A stretch of DNA of 60,406 nt from Simkaniaceae bacterium (GTDB lineage: Bacteria; Chlamydiota; Chlamydiia; Chlamydiales; Simkaniaceae). This document shows positions 18,216 to 25,860 of the stretch, piece after piece. The stretch spans positions 1 through 60,406 of the forward strand of contig JANQJL010000040.1 of assembly GCA_028281675.1 (NCBI GenBank), in the 5' to 3' direction. Every line of letters starts with the position of its first letter. Within the stretch, counting starts at the first letter, position 1. A program made the position numbers and the translations under genes. The notes under the pieces were generated by a model. The model was not told where the DNA came from. It ran no database searches and saw only the letters and a list, made by a program, of their open reading frames with translations.

Positions 18216-19099
18216 TCCGTTTAGGCCTTTGTTGTATCTTTTCTTCTGAACCCATTAAGTTTCGTACAACGACAGCTACATATCTTCAGCGCGTTGATCA
18301 TCCTTACGAATATCTGGCTAAAATCATTTCTCATAATTTAGATTCCCTTAAAGCAACGCTTGAATACTGCGTACGTGAGGGGATTGGATGTTTTCGCCTT
18401 TCGAGTCAGTTTTTTCCCCTTTGTTCTCACCCAGATTGGAAGTATCAGCTTTCCTCTCTTCCACTCTACGACGAACTAAGGGAAAAAGTCGAGTATTGCA
18501 AATCATATAAAAATGCTCAAAGCTTGCGTTTAACCCTCCATCCCGATCAGTTTGTAGTTTTAAATTCTCCAAGGCCAGAAGTTGTCCAAAGCGCTACTCA
18601 TGAACTTGAGTATCATGCCCACTTGGCAGATCTACTTGGAGTTGATGTAATCAATATTCATTGTGGGGGAGTCTATGGGGATAAAGGAGAAGCTCTGAAG
18701 CGTTTCCAAGATCATTACCACGCTTTATCTCCTCAAATTCAATCCCGGCTCACATTAGAAAATGACGATAAGTGTTATACACCTAAAGATCTTCTTCCTA
18801 TATGCGAAAAGAACCAGATTCCTTTTGTATACGATGTTCACCACCACCGTTGTTTAAAAGATGGACTAACTATTCAAGAAGTCACAAAACTTGCCCTATC
18901 AACATGGAACCGCGAACCACTTTTTCATATTTCAAGTCCCAAAGAAGGGTGGGAGGGTCCAAAACCCCAACGCCATCATGATTATATTTCAATGGAAGAC
19001 TTTCCGATTGAATGGAAATCTTTGCATGTGACAATCGAAGTTGAGGCGAAAGCACAAGAACTTGCTGTTAAAGAACTAAAAAAAAATTTAAATATTTGA
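18212..19099 (+). CDS. uvsE: UV damage endonuclease UvdE/UvsE
   Basis: Metal-dependent TIM-barrel endonuclease that nicks 5' of UV photoproducts and some other lesions, starting an excision repair path independent of UvrABC. Recognisable blocks are RLGLCCIFSSEPIKFRTTTA at the N-terminus, FRLSSQFFPLCSHPDW, LTLHPDQFVVLNSP, VINIHCGGVYGDK, LTLENDDKCY, PFVYDVHHHRC and HHDYISMEDFP. These hold the His, Glu and Asp metal ligands. Length (295) is right. ATG 18212 overlaps the SDR gene stop; TTG 18206 is a less likely start. Confidence 0.92.
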   Translation: MIRLGLCCIFSSEPIKFRTTTATYLQRVDHPYEYLAKIISHNLDSLKATLEYCVREGIGCFRLSSQFFPLCSHPDWKYQLSSLPLYDELREKVEYCKSYKNAQSLRLTLHPDQFVVLNSPRPEVVQSATHELEYHAHLADLLGVDVINIHCGGVYGDKGEALKRFQDHYHALSPQIQSRLTLENDDKCYTPKDLLPICEKNQIPFVYDVHHHRCLKDGLTIQEVTKLALSTWNREPLFHISSPKEGWEGPKPQRHHDYISMEDFPIEWKSLHVTIEVEAKAQELAVKELKKNLNI

Positions 19100-19134
19100 G
19101 CCAATTGCAAAATTCTCGGTGATCGCTTTTTGAT

Positions 19135-19656
19135 TCAATCATGTCCCACCCTTTTTAATTTTTCTACGGGAAATCCCTTTGTGGATGCAATTTGCTTGAG
19201 ATTTTGATACATATCGTTTGATATGGATTTTGAACGAGAAAGAAACCATAGGTATTTATAGCTAGGGTCGCCTACAATAGCATTCTGATAATCTTTGTCT
19301 AAATAGATAATCCAGTAGTCTCCTGCAAACCATTTAAAATACTTTGCAAAAGGGAAAAAGCTTACCTTGAGCTTTGCATTGCTATTCGGGTTGACAACCC
19401 AAGCGACTCCTTTAGCATATGAAGTTCCCTTAGCGGTTTCACATTGGTTGACAACCTCTACCATTCCATTATCTCGAAGAGAATAGTGAGCAATCCCTCC
19501 TTTGATACATTTTCTTTGAAATTGATTGGGAAAACGGGCAATTTCATACCATATTCCCATATATCTATCTAAATCGACAGACTCAACCGTTTTAAGTTCT
19601 CCTCTCAAACAAAGTGGGATAAACATCAATCCTAGAATCCATTTCATAATTCTCAC
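19135..19656 (-). CDS. Bacterial lipocalin (Blc-like)
   Basis: 173-residue lipocalin, predicted to bind a lipid or other small hydrophobic molecule in the periplasm or at a membrane. A short signal sequence (MKWILGLMFIPLCLRG) precedes the fold. The first lipocalin motif is clear: VDLDRYMGIWYEIARFPNQFQRKC, then VNQCETAKG and the third motif region DYQNAIVGDPSYKYLWFLSRS. Unlike E. coli Blc, there is no convincing lipobox Cys. It is a single gene, convergent with uvsE, with 35 bp between stops. Confidence 0.88.
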   Translation of the reverse strand: MRIMKWILGLMFIPLCLRGELKTVESVDLDRYMGIWYEIARFPNQFQRKCIKGGIAHYSLRDNGMVEVVNQCETAKGTSYAKGVAWVVNPNSNAKLKVSFFPFAKYFKWFAGDYWIIYLDKDYQNAIVGDPSYKYLWFLSRSKSISNDMYQNLKQIASTKGFPVEKLKRVGHD

Positions 19657-19700
19657 ATTATAAAGTATTGTTAAAAAAGCCTCAATTTATAGTGCTAGTA

Positions 19701-19730
19701 GTCAGTCTACAAAGAACTTTGTAGATTGAC
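19701..19730. repeat. 30-bp palindrome
   Basis: Two 14-nt arms, GTCAGTCTACAAAG and CTTTGTAGATTGAC, with one mismatch and a 2-nt centre. It lies between the lipocalin start and the end of the broken Nudix gene. It could be a terminator for the Nudix-bioY transcript or a regulator site for the lipocalin. Confidence 0.5.
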
Positions 19731-19732
19731 CA

Positions 19733-19928
19733 TTAGAAACGCTCACTCTTCTCAGCATACGTCTCTCGCAGGATCTCCCTGCCCGCGAGCTGCGCAAATC
19801 TCAACAGATTCTCCATATTCAAGGTGGCCACCTGGAGGGGCCCAGGTGGCATCACCGATCTTACCGATCCGTTTCCCCAAAAGGATTTTACCCTCACAGA
19901 TAGCAACCGCAGCAAGCCCCACACGGGG
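19733..19928 (-). pseudogene. Broken Nudix hydrolase fragment
   Basis: Nudix sequence reads in two frames. The first (about 19928 to 19785) gives PRVGLAAVAICEGKILLGKR, then WAPPGGHLEYGESVEICAAR. The second (about 19784 to 19733) continues GREILRETYAEKSERF. Joined, they make a Nudix box (G-x5-E-x7-REILRET), but a shift at about 19778-19786 separates the two catalytic halves, and the remaining two thirds of the enzyme are missing. It follows bioY on the same strand with 16 bp between. The local base composition is more G+C-rich than its neighbours. Confidence 0.7.
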
Positions 19929-19944
19929 GAGGAAGGCTCTGGCT

Positions 19945-20514
19945 CTACCTCTTCCAACGGAGCCAAAGGCCCCCAAGAGAAGAAGCGATAAGGATTTTTA
20001 TCCCTGCTAGTGGAATGAAAGGGACAACTCCTACCATCATACTCTCCTTAATGCTGAGGAATCGGGTAAGTCCTGCTACACCTAAGGTATAGATAATCGC
20101 TTGTCCCACTAAAATGCTTCCCAAAATCCAAAGAGGAGAAGCATTCTTCTTTGAGTGGATCAGTTTTCCTATTACAAAAGCTGCAATAGGAAAGGCAAAT
20201 AAGTAACCCACTTGTGGTAAGGTAAACCATAAAGAATTGGATAACCCACCTGCAAGAATAGGAAGTCCCACCGTTATCAGTCCTAAATAAAGAAGTGCGC
20301 TGTAAGAGGCTTTTTTCCCACCTTGCACAGCAGCAAGGAAAAAGATCCCCAACGTCTGCATCGTCAAGGGAATGGGATAAAGGGGAATCGTGATTTGTGC
20401 GCAAGCGGCAAGGAATAGACTTCCTAAAACTACCTGCATTAGTGTCCAAGATCGGGCCTTGGTTTTCTCCGAAAACACCGGAGTCGATTCAACTAAAACT
20501 TCCATAATGTTCAT
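19945..20514 (-). CDS. bioY: Biotin transporter substrate-binding subunit BioY
   Basis: S-component of an ECF biotin transporter, 189 residues, six hydrophobic helices. Family blocks are LAACAQITIPLYPIPLTMQTLGIFF near the N-terminus, GGKKASYSALLYLGLITVGLPILAGG, and LPQVGYLFAFPIAAFVIGKL. No ecfA or ecfT gene is in the window, so it either acts alone, as some BioY proteins can, or uses a module elsewhere. The start lies 5 bp after the rimO stop, and a damaged Nudix gene follows. It implies that biotin is taken from the host. Confidence 0.9.
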   Translation of the reverse strand: MNIMEVLVESTPVFSEKTKARSWTLMQVVLGSLFLAACAQITIPLYPIPLTMQTLGIFFLAAVQGGKKASYSALLYLGLITVGLPILAGGLSNSLWFTLPQVGYLFAFPIAAFVIGKLIHSKKNASPLWILGSILVGQAIIYTLGVAGLTRFLSIKESMMVGVVPFIPLAGIKILIASSLGGLWLRWKR

Positions 20515-20519
20515 CTCCC

Positions 20520-21956
20520 TTAAGTGATGTCATAATTATGAACCTTTTGTGATTTTTGAGCAACCGATCCGAGCAGGTCATAGTCAAGAGCATCTGTAAT
20601 TTTGACTTGATACCGCTTCCCAAAAGCATCAACTCCAGTGGTATCATTGATAATAACCTCGCCATCAATTTCTGGACATTGCCCTCGGTGGCGCCCTGTC
20701 ATTAACAACTCTGATTCTGGATGGTAACCTTCGATAACAACTTCAAGAGTTTGCCCAATTTTCTTATTTAGTAAGTGGCGAACCACTTTTTTCTGAGCTT
20801 TGGCAAGACGTTTTTCCCGTTCTGCTTTCACCTCATCAGAAAGATGCCCTTGCAAATTCGCAGCATGACTTCCCTGCTCTTTAGAGTATTTAAAAATTCC
20901 TACGTTATCAATAGGATAGGCCTGAACAAACTCTAAAAGCTCTCCAAACTGTTTCTCGGTTTCTCCTGGAAAACCGACAATCATACTTGTTCGAATAGTA
21001 ATTTCAGGTATCTCTAAACGGAGCCACTCGAGGGAGCGGATAATCGCCTCTTTTGAGGTTGCACGATGCATTGATTTTAAGATTTCATCGTTAACATGTT
21101 GGATGGGCATATCGAGATAGGGGCAAATACGGGGATCACTTTTCATGAGTTTAATCAAAGGGTGGGTGATCTCATCAGGATAGAGATAAAGCAGGCGAAG
21201 CCAGAAATCTCCCTCTTCTTGAAGAAGTGTTTCTAAAACTTTAATCAAGCCATCTGAGCGCTTGTATCCCTGATCTTTTCCCCAATCTCCCAGATCTTGC
21301 GCAATTAAAATGATCTCATGAACACCTTGCGAGCGCAAAATCCGGAATTCCTTAACAATTTGTTCAAGTGATTTACTTCTAAGGGGGCCTTTAATCTTAG
21401 GAATAATGCAATAAGCACACCGCTTTTTGCATCCTTCAGCAATCTTTAGATAAGCATAGTGGGGTGGGGTGGAAATTTGGCGAGGAACCTCTCCGGCCTC
21501 TAGATAACTCCGCGCTGTTGTAATGGCGCTCCCTTGTTTCTTCGACTGAATCGCCGATAAAATCCCCTCAACATCACCGGAACCTAAAAGATAGTCGATA
21601 TCAGGAAAGTGCTTTTTGATGTCACCGCTGTGGGTTTGGACCATGCAACCAGTGACAATGATCTTAGCGCCCTCTTTTCTTTCCTCATACATTTCCCCAA
21701 TAGTATCTAAAGACTCTTCGCGGGCAGCTTCAAGAAATCCACAAGTATTGATGATGATATAATCTGCATCCTCTAGCTGATCGGTTGCTTCATATCCCCC
21801 CTTTAAAAGAATGCCAAGCATCACCTCGGTATCAACACGATTTCGAGGACAGCCAAGGCTAATAAAGAGGAGTTTGTTTCCTCCATGCCGAAAGGTCGGT
21901 GGGGCTTCCTCTACTTCTTTTTTTTCAGGAGATTCATTAGGATACATCTTTAACAT
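20520..21956 (-). CDS. rimO: Ribosomal protein uS12 methylthiotransferase RimO
   Basis: Radical-SAM enzyme that adds a methylthio group to an aspartate of ribosomal protein S12. The auxiliary cluster cysteines are Cys36 (SLGCPRNRVDTE), Cys72 (NTCGF) and Cys104 (TGCMVQ). The SAM cluster is CKKRCAYC (176, 180, 183). A TRAM domain lies at the C-terminus. SLGCPRNRVDTE distinguishes RimO from MiaB. Length 478 includes an extra about 25 residues at the N-terminus. It is the middle gene of a run with a small upstream protein (28 bp apart) and bioY (5 bp apart). Confidence 0.93.
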   Translation of the reverse strand: MLKMYPNESPEKKEVEEAPPTFRHGGNKLLFISLGCPRNRVDTEVMLGILLKGGYEATDQLEDADYIIINTCGFLEAAREESLDTIGEMYEERKEGAKIIVTGCMVQTHSGDIKKHFPDIDYLLGSGDVEGILSAIQSKKQGSAITTARSYLEAGEVPRQISTPPHYAYLKIAEGCKKRCAYCIIPKIKGPLRSKSLEQIVKEFRILRSQGVHEIILIAQDLGDWGKDQGYKRSDGLIKVLETLLQEEGDFWLRLLYLYPDEITHPLIKLMKSDPRICPYLDMPIQHVNDEILKSMHRATSKEAIIRSLEWLRLEIPEITIRTSMIVGFPGETEKQFGELLEFVQAYPIDNVGIFKYSKEQGSHAANLQGHLSDEVKAEREKRLAKAQKKVVRHLLNKKIGQTLEVVIEGYHPESELLMTGRHRGQCPEIDGEVIINDTTGVDAFGKRYQVKITDALDYDLLGSVAQKSQKVHNYDIT

Positions 21957-21984
21957 AGAGGAAATGATACCTCTATATCTCGAT

Positions 21985-22320
21985 TTATTTCAATTCGTTG
22001 ATATCGTCTGAAACTTTTTTTTGATTCTCAGGGGTAGGATTTTGAGCAAACTCTGCGTAATCGGTTGATAGTTTTAGTTCATCTTTCTGCTTTTCCTCTT
22101 TGAGAACAACACAAGCAGTCTCATTCATTACTTGAAGGGATTCACTCATAACCTTCTGTAACTGAGCCTTTTTGTGTTCTTCCACATTTGGCTTATTGTA
22201 TTCGTTAAAAGCTTTTTGAAAAAGATCAAACCCTTTTTGATAATCTTGCTGATACCTTTGAAGCTCTTCTGGCGAATATTGAGGCTGCTGTTCCCCTTGC
22301 ACTCCACTTGTGTCTGACAT
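21985..22320 (-). CDS. Small hydrophilic helical protein, unknown
   Basis: 111 residues, rich in Q, E and K, with no signal peptide or membrane segment and heptad-like helices (YSPEELQRYQQDYQKGFDLFQKAF). A tetratricopeptide- or chaperone-like helical protein is possible, but no family is recognisable. It lies 28 bp upstream of rimO on the same strand and probably starts that operon. Confidence 0.65.
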   Translation of the reverse strand: MSDTSGVQGEQQPQYSPEELQRYQQDYQKGFDLFQKAFNEYNKPNVEEHKKAQLQKVMSESLQVMNETACVVLKEEKQKDELKLSTDYAEFAQNPTPENQKKVSDDINELK

Positions 22321-22385
22321 CTGATGACCTATATAATTTTTACTTCCTATTATTTTCTTTAACCGATAAAATCCTTTTTAGTCCA

Positions 22386-22403
22386 ACCTGTGAATGCGAT
22401 CTA
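22386..22403. repeat. Degenerate copy of the GTGAATGC intergenic motif
   Basis: ACCTGTGAATGCGATCTA resembles the repeats at 5-25 and 60308-60328 (ACCCGTGAATGCSACCTA). All three lie in intergenic positions upstream of or between genes. Confidence 0.35.
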
Positions 22404-22437
22404 GTGGTATTCAACGGTTTTACAAAGGAAAATTTTC

Positions 22438-23481
22438 ATGCGAAAAGTGCTATTTGGATTGTTATTAACAGGAACTGCACTCCTTGCCAACGAGATTAAA
22501 CATCCCCCACAAAAACTACCCGATCACCCCCCTCCTTTAAAGACTGTTGATGCACAACTCGCACAAGCGCAAAAAGATTTCGATATTGCCCGAAAGATGT
22601 TTAATCCTTGGTATGCTGGACCTCTTTTAACCCCAGCAGCTCACAATGTCCCCCCAGGAAGTTTTGTTATCCAGCCCTATCTTTTTGCCAAAGTGACCCA
22701 CGCACAGTATAACGGAAATCGAAGAGCGGTCAATATCCCTGATATTTGGACTGTGAATCCCGTTTTCCTCTTTCAAATGGGTTGGCTCTCCTGGCTTGAT
22801 TTTACAGCAATAGTCCAGGGAATTTATAACAACCAACTAAACCAAAGTTCCACATACTGGGGAGACATGTCTCTTTCCTGGGGAATTCCGCTGATGAAAG
22901 AGCAGCCCTATCTTCCTGCTGTCCGCTTTGTCATAGGAGAAAGTTTTCCCACAGGGAGATATGAAAAACTCAATCCTGCAAAAAATGGAATCGATGCAAC
23001 AGGATCAGGGTCCTTTATCACTACCTTTTCTCTCAATATCTCAAAGGTCTTTTGGTGGATCCTTGATCATCCCTTTGCATGGCGCGGCTCTCTAAGCTAT
23101 GGAGTTCCCACAACGGTACATGTCAAACGATTTAATGCTTATGGTGGTGGAAATGGAACTAATGGAAAGGTCCGCCCTGGAAATAATATTGCCATTGACA
23201 CCTCCATTGAACTGAGCTTCACACAAAAATGGGTCCTTGCCATTGATCTGGTGTACACTTATGGTAATCACACCACCTTCTCCGGACGCAAAGGGAGAAC
23301 GCCTGCGGGACAAATCGCCTCAGTGGGTGGCCCATCGAACGACAACTTAAGTTGTGCCCCAGCCATAGAGTATAACCCCTCTGATCACATGGGCTTTCTA
23401 GCTGGCGTCTGGTTCACGGTTACAGGGAGAAACTCCAGTGATTTCATCGCTGGGGTCCTCTCGATGTATTATATGTGGTAA
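22438..23481 (+). CDS. Outer-membrane beta-barrel protein, MetA-pathway-type transporter fold
   Basis: 347 residues with a signal peptide (KVLFGLLLTGTALLAN), a Pro-rich linker and then alternating amphipathic strands rich in W, Y and F. It ends in an aromatic residue (SMYYMW), as outer-membrane barrels do. Sequences such as VQGIYNNQ, GDMSLSWGIPL, VRFVIGESFPTGRYEKLNP and IDTSIELSFTQKWVLAIDLVYTYG resemble the phenol MetA degradation (transporter) barrel family. Its end overlaps the convergent hydrolase gene by 13 bp. The transported substrate is unknown. Confidence 0.72.
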   Translation: MRKVLFGLLLTGTALLANEIKHPPQKLPDHPPPLKTVDAQLAQAQKDFDIARKMFNPWYAGPLLTPAAHNVPPGSFVIQPYLFAKVTHAQYNGNRRAVNIPDIWTVNPVFLFQMGWLSWLDFTAIVQGIYNNQLNQSSTYWGDMSLSWGIPLMKEQPYLPAVRFVIGESFPTGRYEKLNPAKNGIDATGSGSFITTFSLNISKVFWWILDHPFAWRGSLSYGVPTTVHVKRFNAYGGGNGTNGKVRPGNNIAIDTSIELSFTQKWVLAIDLVYTYGNHTTFSGRKGRTPAGQIASVGGPSNDNLSCAPAIEYNPSDHMGFLAGVWFTVTGRNSSDFIAGVLSMYYMW

Positions 23482-24176
23482 ATTTCGTTGAAGAAGTTTT
23501 CTGTTGCTTGCAGTGCCCGCTTGTTGGCGAGAGGATTATAAATCAGTCCTCTTTCTGGGTCATTTGCGAGGGGGTTTGTAAAAGCATGCATTGTTTGCCC
23601 ATAGACATGCACTTGCCAATCTACACCTGCCTTGGTCATCTCCTCTTCAAAAGATTGCACATGGTCGGGAGTGATGTTTAAATCGTCATGCCCATGTAAG
23701 ACAAGGATTTTCCCTTTAGGCTGTGCAGGATAACCTGGTGGAGTCAGATTCCCATGCAAGCTTACCGTCCCCTTTATATCGGCGCCGCTACGCGCCAAAT
23801 CGAGAGCGCACAGTCCCCCAAAACAAAACCCCATCGCCCCCATCCGGGCAACATCCACCTGAGGATGATTTCGTGCCATAGTAAGTCCCGCTTCAACCCG
23901 ACTGAGCAAAAACTTCCGATCTTCAATAAGGGGACTCATAAGCGCCATATTTTCTTCGTTGGTAGAGCCCAACACCCCCTTTCCATACATGTCGAGGGCG
24001 ATCCCCACATATCCAAGAGAGCTTAGCCATTTCGCTTTTTCTATCACAAAGTCATCGCGTCCTTTCCATGCATGGAAGACCAAGATACCGGGAGCTTTCC
24101 CCTTGGCTTCATCAAAAGCAATAAAAGCCTCTAAAATAGCCCCGTTATGAGCGTACTCTATCAGTTCCGTTTTCAT
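23469..24176 (-). CDS. Dienelactone hydrolase family protein
   Basis: Alpha/beta-hydrolase with the dienelactone-hydrolase triad: Cys118 in GFCFGG, Asp in HGHDDLNI (164-165) and His197 in YGQTMHAF. The early HAWKGRDDFVIEKAKWLSSLGYVGIALDMYGKG is typical. There is no signal peptide, so it is cytoplasmic. Natural substrates of most homologs are unknown, and here nothing suggests chlorocatechol breakdown. It overlaps the convergent barrel gene by 13 bp and is divergent from the PNPOx-like gene, 56 bp away. Confidence 0.9.
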   Translation of the reverse strand: MKTELIEYAHNGAILEAFIAFDEAKGKAPGILVFHAWKGRDDFVIEKAKWLSSLGYVGIALDMYGKGVLGSTNEENMALMSPLIEDRKFLLSRVEAGLTMARNHPQVDVARMGAMGFCFGGLCALDLARSGADIKGTVSLHGNLTPPGYPAQPKGKILVLHGHDDLNITPDHVQSFEEEMTKAGVDWQVHVYGQTMHAFTNPLANDPERGLIYNPLANKRALQATENFFNEIYHI

Positions 24177-24232
24177 ATTTATGATATAATCACTTCTTGA
24201 AAAAAAATGAAATGAATTTCAGAATAGGTCAC

Positions 24233-24865
24233 ATGAAGTGTCTGTTTTTCCTTTTAGCAACATTTACCCTCTTTGCCTTTGCAAAAGAGCCCCATCCTAT
24301 CACTAAAGTAAACGAGTGGTGCAAAGAGGAAAAAGGGCAAACGGAAGGACGTTATTTTAATCTCGCTACCCTTGCTACAGTTTCTCCCGACGGAATTCCC
24401 CATGTACGGATCGTTGAAATTGCCCACTTCCATAAAGAGAAAGGGGCCCTCTTCTTTACTCATAAAAGCTCCAATAAAGTCGCCCACTTAAACTTTAATC
24501 CTCATGCTGCCCTTAACCTATGGCTCCCTAAAACGCATCGACAAATATCAATCGAAGGGACGACAGTTGAAATTCCTCGAAATGAAAGAGAAAAATCATG
24601 GAATCGGATCCCTCGTTTCATGAAATTGACTTTCATCGCCTCGAATCACACGGGAGAGCTTGAATCAGAAGAGATCCTACAAAACCGGAAGGAAAAGCTT
24701 GAAAAAGATTTTCCTAAAGAAATTCCCATGCCAGACACCTTTATTGGTTACCGTCTTGTTCCCAATAATATTATTTTTTTTGCTTTGAACCACCGCTCTT
24801 TTGCCCATAAAGAAGTTGCTACTCTTGAGAAAGATAATTGGGTTACGTGCCAGGTTGAACCCTAG
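24233..24865 (+). CDS. Exported pyridoxamine-phosphate-oxidase-like flavin protein
   Basis: Split-barrel FMN protein similar to PdxH (LATVSPDGIPHVRIVEIAHF, LFFTHKSSNKVAHLNFNPHAAL, RQISIEGTTVEI, GYRLVPNNIIFF). Unusually, ATG 24233 opens a clear signal peptide (KCLFFLLATFTLFAFA). The frame from 24197 adds 12 residues without a good ribosome binding site. The conserved PdxH C-terminal active-site block is altered (ALNHRSFAHKE in place of a RLHDR-like end). So it may be an exported flavin- or heme-binding relative rather than vitamin B6 oxidase. No pdxST or other B6 gene is near. Confidence 0.75.
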   Translation: MKCLFFLLATFTLFAFAKEPHPITKVNEWCKEEKGQTEGRYFNLATLATVSPDGIPHVRIVEIAHFHKEKGALFFTHKSSNKVAHLNFNPHAALNLWLPKTHRQISIEGTTVEIPRNEREKSWNRIPRFMKLTFIASNHTGELESEEILQNRKEKLEKDFPKEIPMPDTFIGYRLVPNNIIFFALNHRSFAHKEVATLEKDNWVTCQVEP

Positions 24866-24874
24866 AGAATCGGC

Positions 24875-24928
24875 CTTAGAGAGGCCCTCCGGGCCATCCA
24901 GGAGATGCTCGGCCATGCAAAAGCGACT
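24875..24928 (+). pseudogene. Scrap of tyrosine recombinase C-terminus
   Basis: Eighteen codons read LREALRAIQEMLGHAKAT, the box around the C-terminal catalytic HxxR/LGH region of XerC/D-type integrases (IQxxLGHA). The frame then departs from the family at the start of the direct repeat at 24925. Too short to be functional, and short enough that chance is possible. Confidence 0.35.
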
Positions 24929-24950
24929 TTTCGAGGCTTTCGATACTTTT
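24925..24950. repeat. 26-bp direct repeat, left copy
   Basis: GACTTTTCGAGGCTTTCGA plus 7 nt, matched in 25 of 26 positions at 27149-27174. The two copies bracket the decayed mobile segment and the F-box gene. A weaker relative (GACTTTGAGAGGCTTTCA) lies near 50383. Confidence 0.65.
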
Positions 24951-24966
24951 CACTCTCGATCCTATT

Positions 24967-25040
24967 TTGTAATTCACTTATAGTAAATGAGATAATAGTA
25001 TATCTAACAGAAACTCCAATTAAATTGGAGTTTCTGTTAG
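24967..25040 (+). promoter_or_regulatory. Promoter with a perfect 37-bp operator palindrome
   Basis: TTGTAA (24967-24972) and GATAAT (24991-24996) are 18 bp apart. Immediately downstream, 25004-25040 is a perfect inverted repeat: CTAACAGAAACTCCAATT, one central base, and its exact complement. The ATG of the AbiEi-like gene is at 25051, so the palindrome occupies the transcript start and leader, as an autorepressor site would. In RNA it would also form a stable hairpin. Confidence 0.6.
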
Positions 25041-25050
25041 TATTAGAAAA

Positions 25051-25317
25051 ATGAGCAATACACTTGATGCGATAGAGCTTCCTTACGTTGATAGCCAAAC
25101 CCTACGGACCCTTCTTAAAAACTACAGTAATCCACACGATTGGATTTCAAGAAGGGTCAGAAATGGAGAATTGATCCGTTTAAAAAGGGGCTTTTTTTTG
25201 ATTGCCTCAAAATTTCATAGAGGTGAAAGGGACTGTCCTTTTGAACAAATAAGCAATATTCTTTATGGCCCTTACTTGGTCTCTAGGCCCCGTAAGTTTA
25301 AATTTATCTACAAGTAA
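25051..25317 (+). pseudogene. Truncated AbiEi-like (type IV antitoxin) regulator
   Basis: The 88 codons match the N-terminal winged-helix domain of AbiEi-type antitoxins: VDSQTLRTLLKNYSNPHDWISRRVRNGELIRLKRGFFLI, then FEQISNILYGPYLVS. In family members that last stretch continues through LESALSYYGLIPE into the rest of a roughly 190-230-residue protein. Here the match stops abruptly at GPYLVS, and eleven unrelated residues precede a stop. No AbiEii nucleotidyltransferase toxin is present. The wing-helix itself looks intact and could still bind the palindrome. Confidence 0.65.
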
Positions 25318-25346
25318 TAAAGCATCCCCGTGGCAAGCTTCGGAGG

Positions 25347-25700
25347 ATGAAAAAGCATACGAAGGTCTTGCTCAGGATAGGACGCCTTAAGGAGACGTCC
25401 TTTAGGGCTGCGTCCGATCTATCACCAAAAAGAGGTCGCATCGATGCGCATCTTTCTATCACGGTACTCAGCTTCCATATCGCCCAAGCCATTCGCTACC
25501 GTCTCAAGCAACATGGCATCTCATGCAGCTGGGCGGGGATTCGATGTATCTTCGCCTCTTACTCTCGCGTGACAACTCAAGTTGAGGGAGAGCATCTTCC
25601 GTTTAAGATCCACCATACGACCCACAGCAGCCCAGCAGGAAATCTTCAAGGCGCTGGGAGCTTTGCTCACGCTTCTAATAAAGTCTTGTCTACACGCTAA
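25347..25700 (+). pseudogene. Transposase C-terminal remnant (IS1634/IS4-like)
   Basis: Frame with DLSPKRGRIDAHLSITVLSFHIAQAIRYRLKQHGISCSWAGIRCIFASYSRVTTQVE, which matches the end of IS1634-type DDE transposases (Glu box absent, then hxxHIxISVLAYHL, LKxxGIxxSW, RVTT). The first 20 codons and the last 40 do not fit, and the rest of the transposase is missing upstream. No terminal inverted repeats remain that I can find. The insertion may have truncated the AbiEi-like gene just before it. Confidence 0.65.
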
Positions 25701-25860
25701 TTTCAAGATGTAGTGTCGAATTTACCTCAAAAAATAACTCTCCCATATAACCTCAGCAGCTTACAAACTACAGCAGGAAAGATGGGCTAGTCCCTATTCA
25801 TAAAAGACTTAAACTGATACAATCTCTTTTCAAATAAACACGACTCAAGAAGGAGAATTC

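Noticed and set aside
19726-20010. 94-codon Pro/Ala-rich frame on the plus strand
   Set aside because: Shadow of the Nudix remnant and the end of bioY; low-complexity composition and no ribosome binding site.
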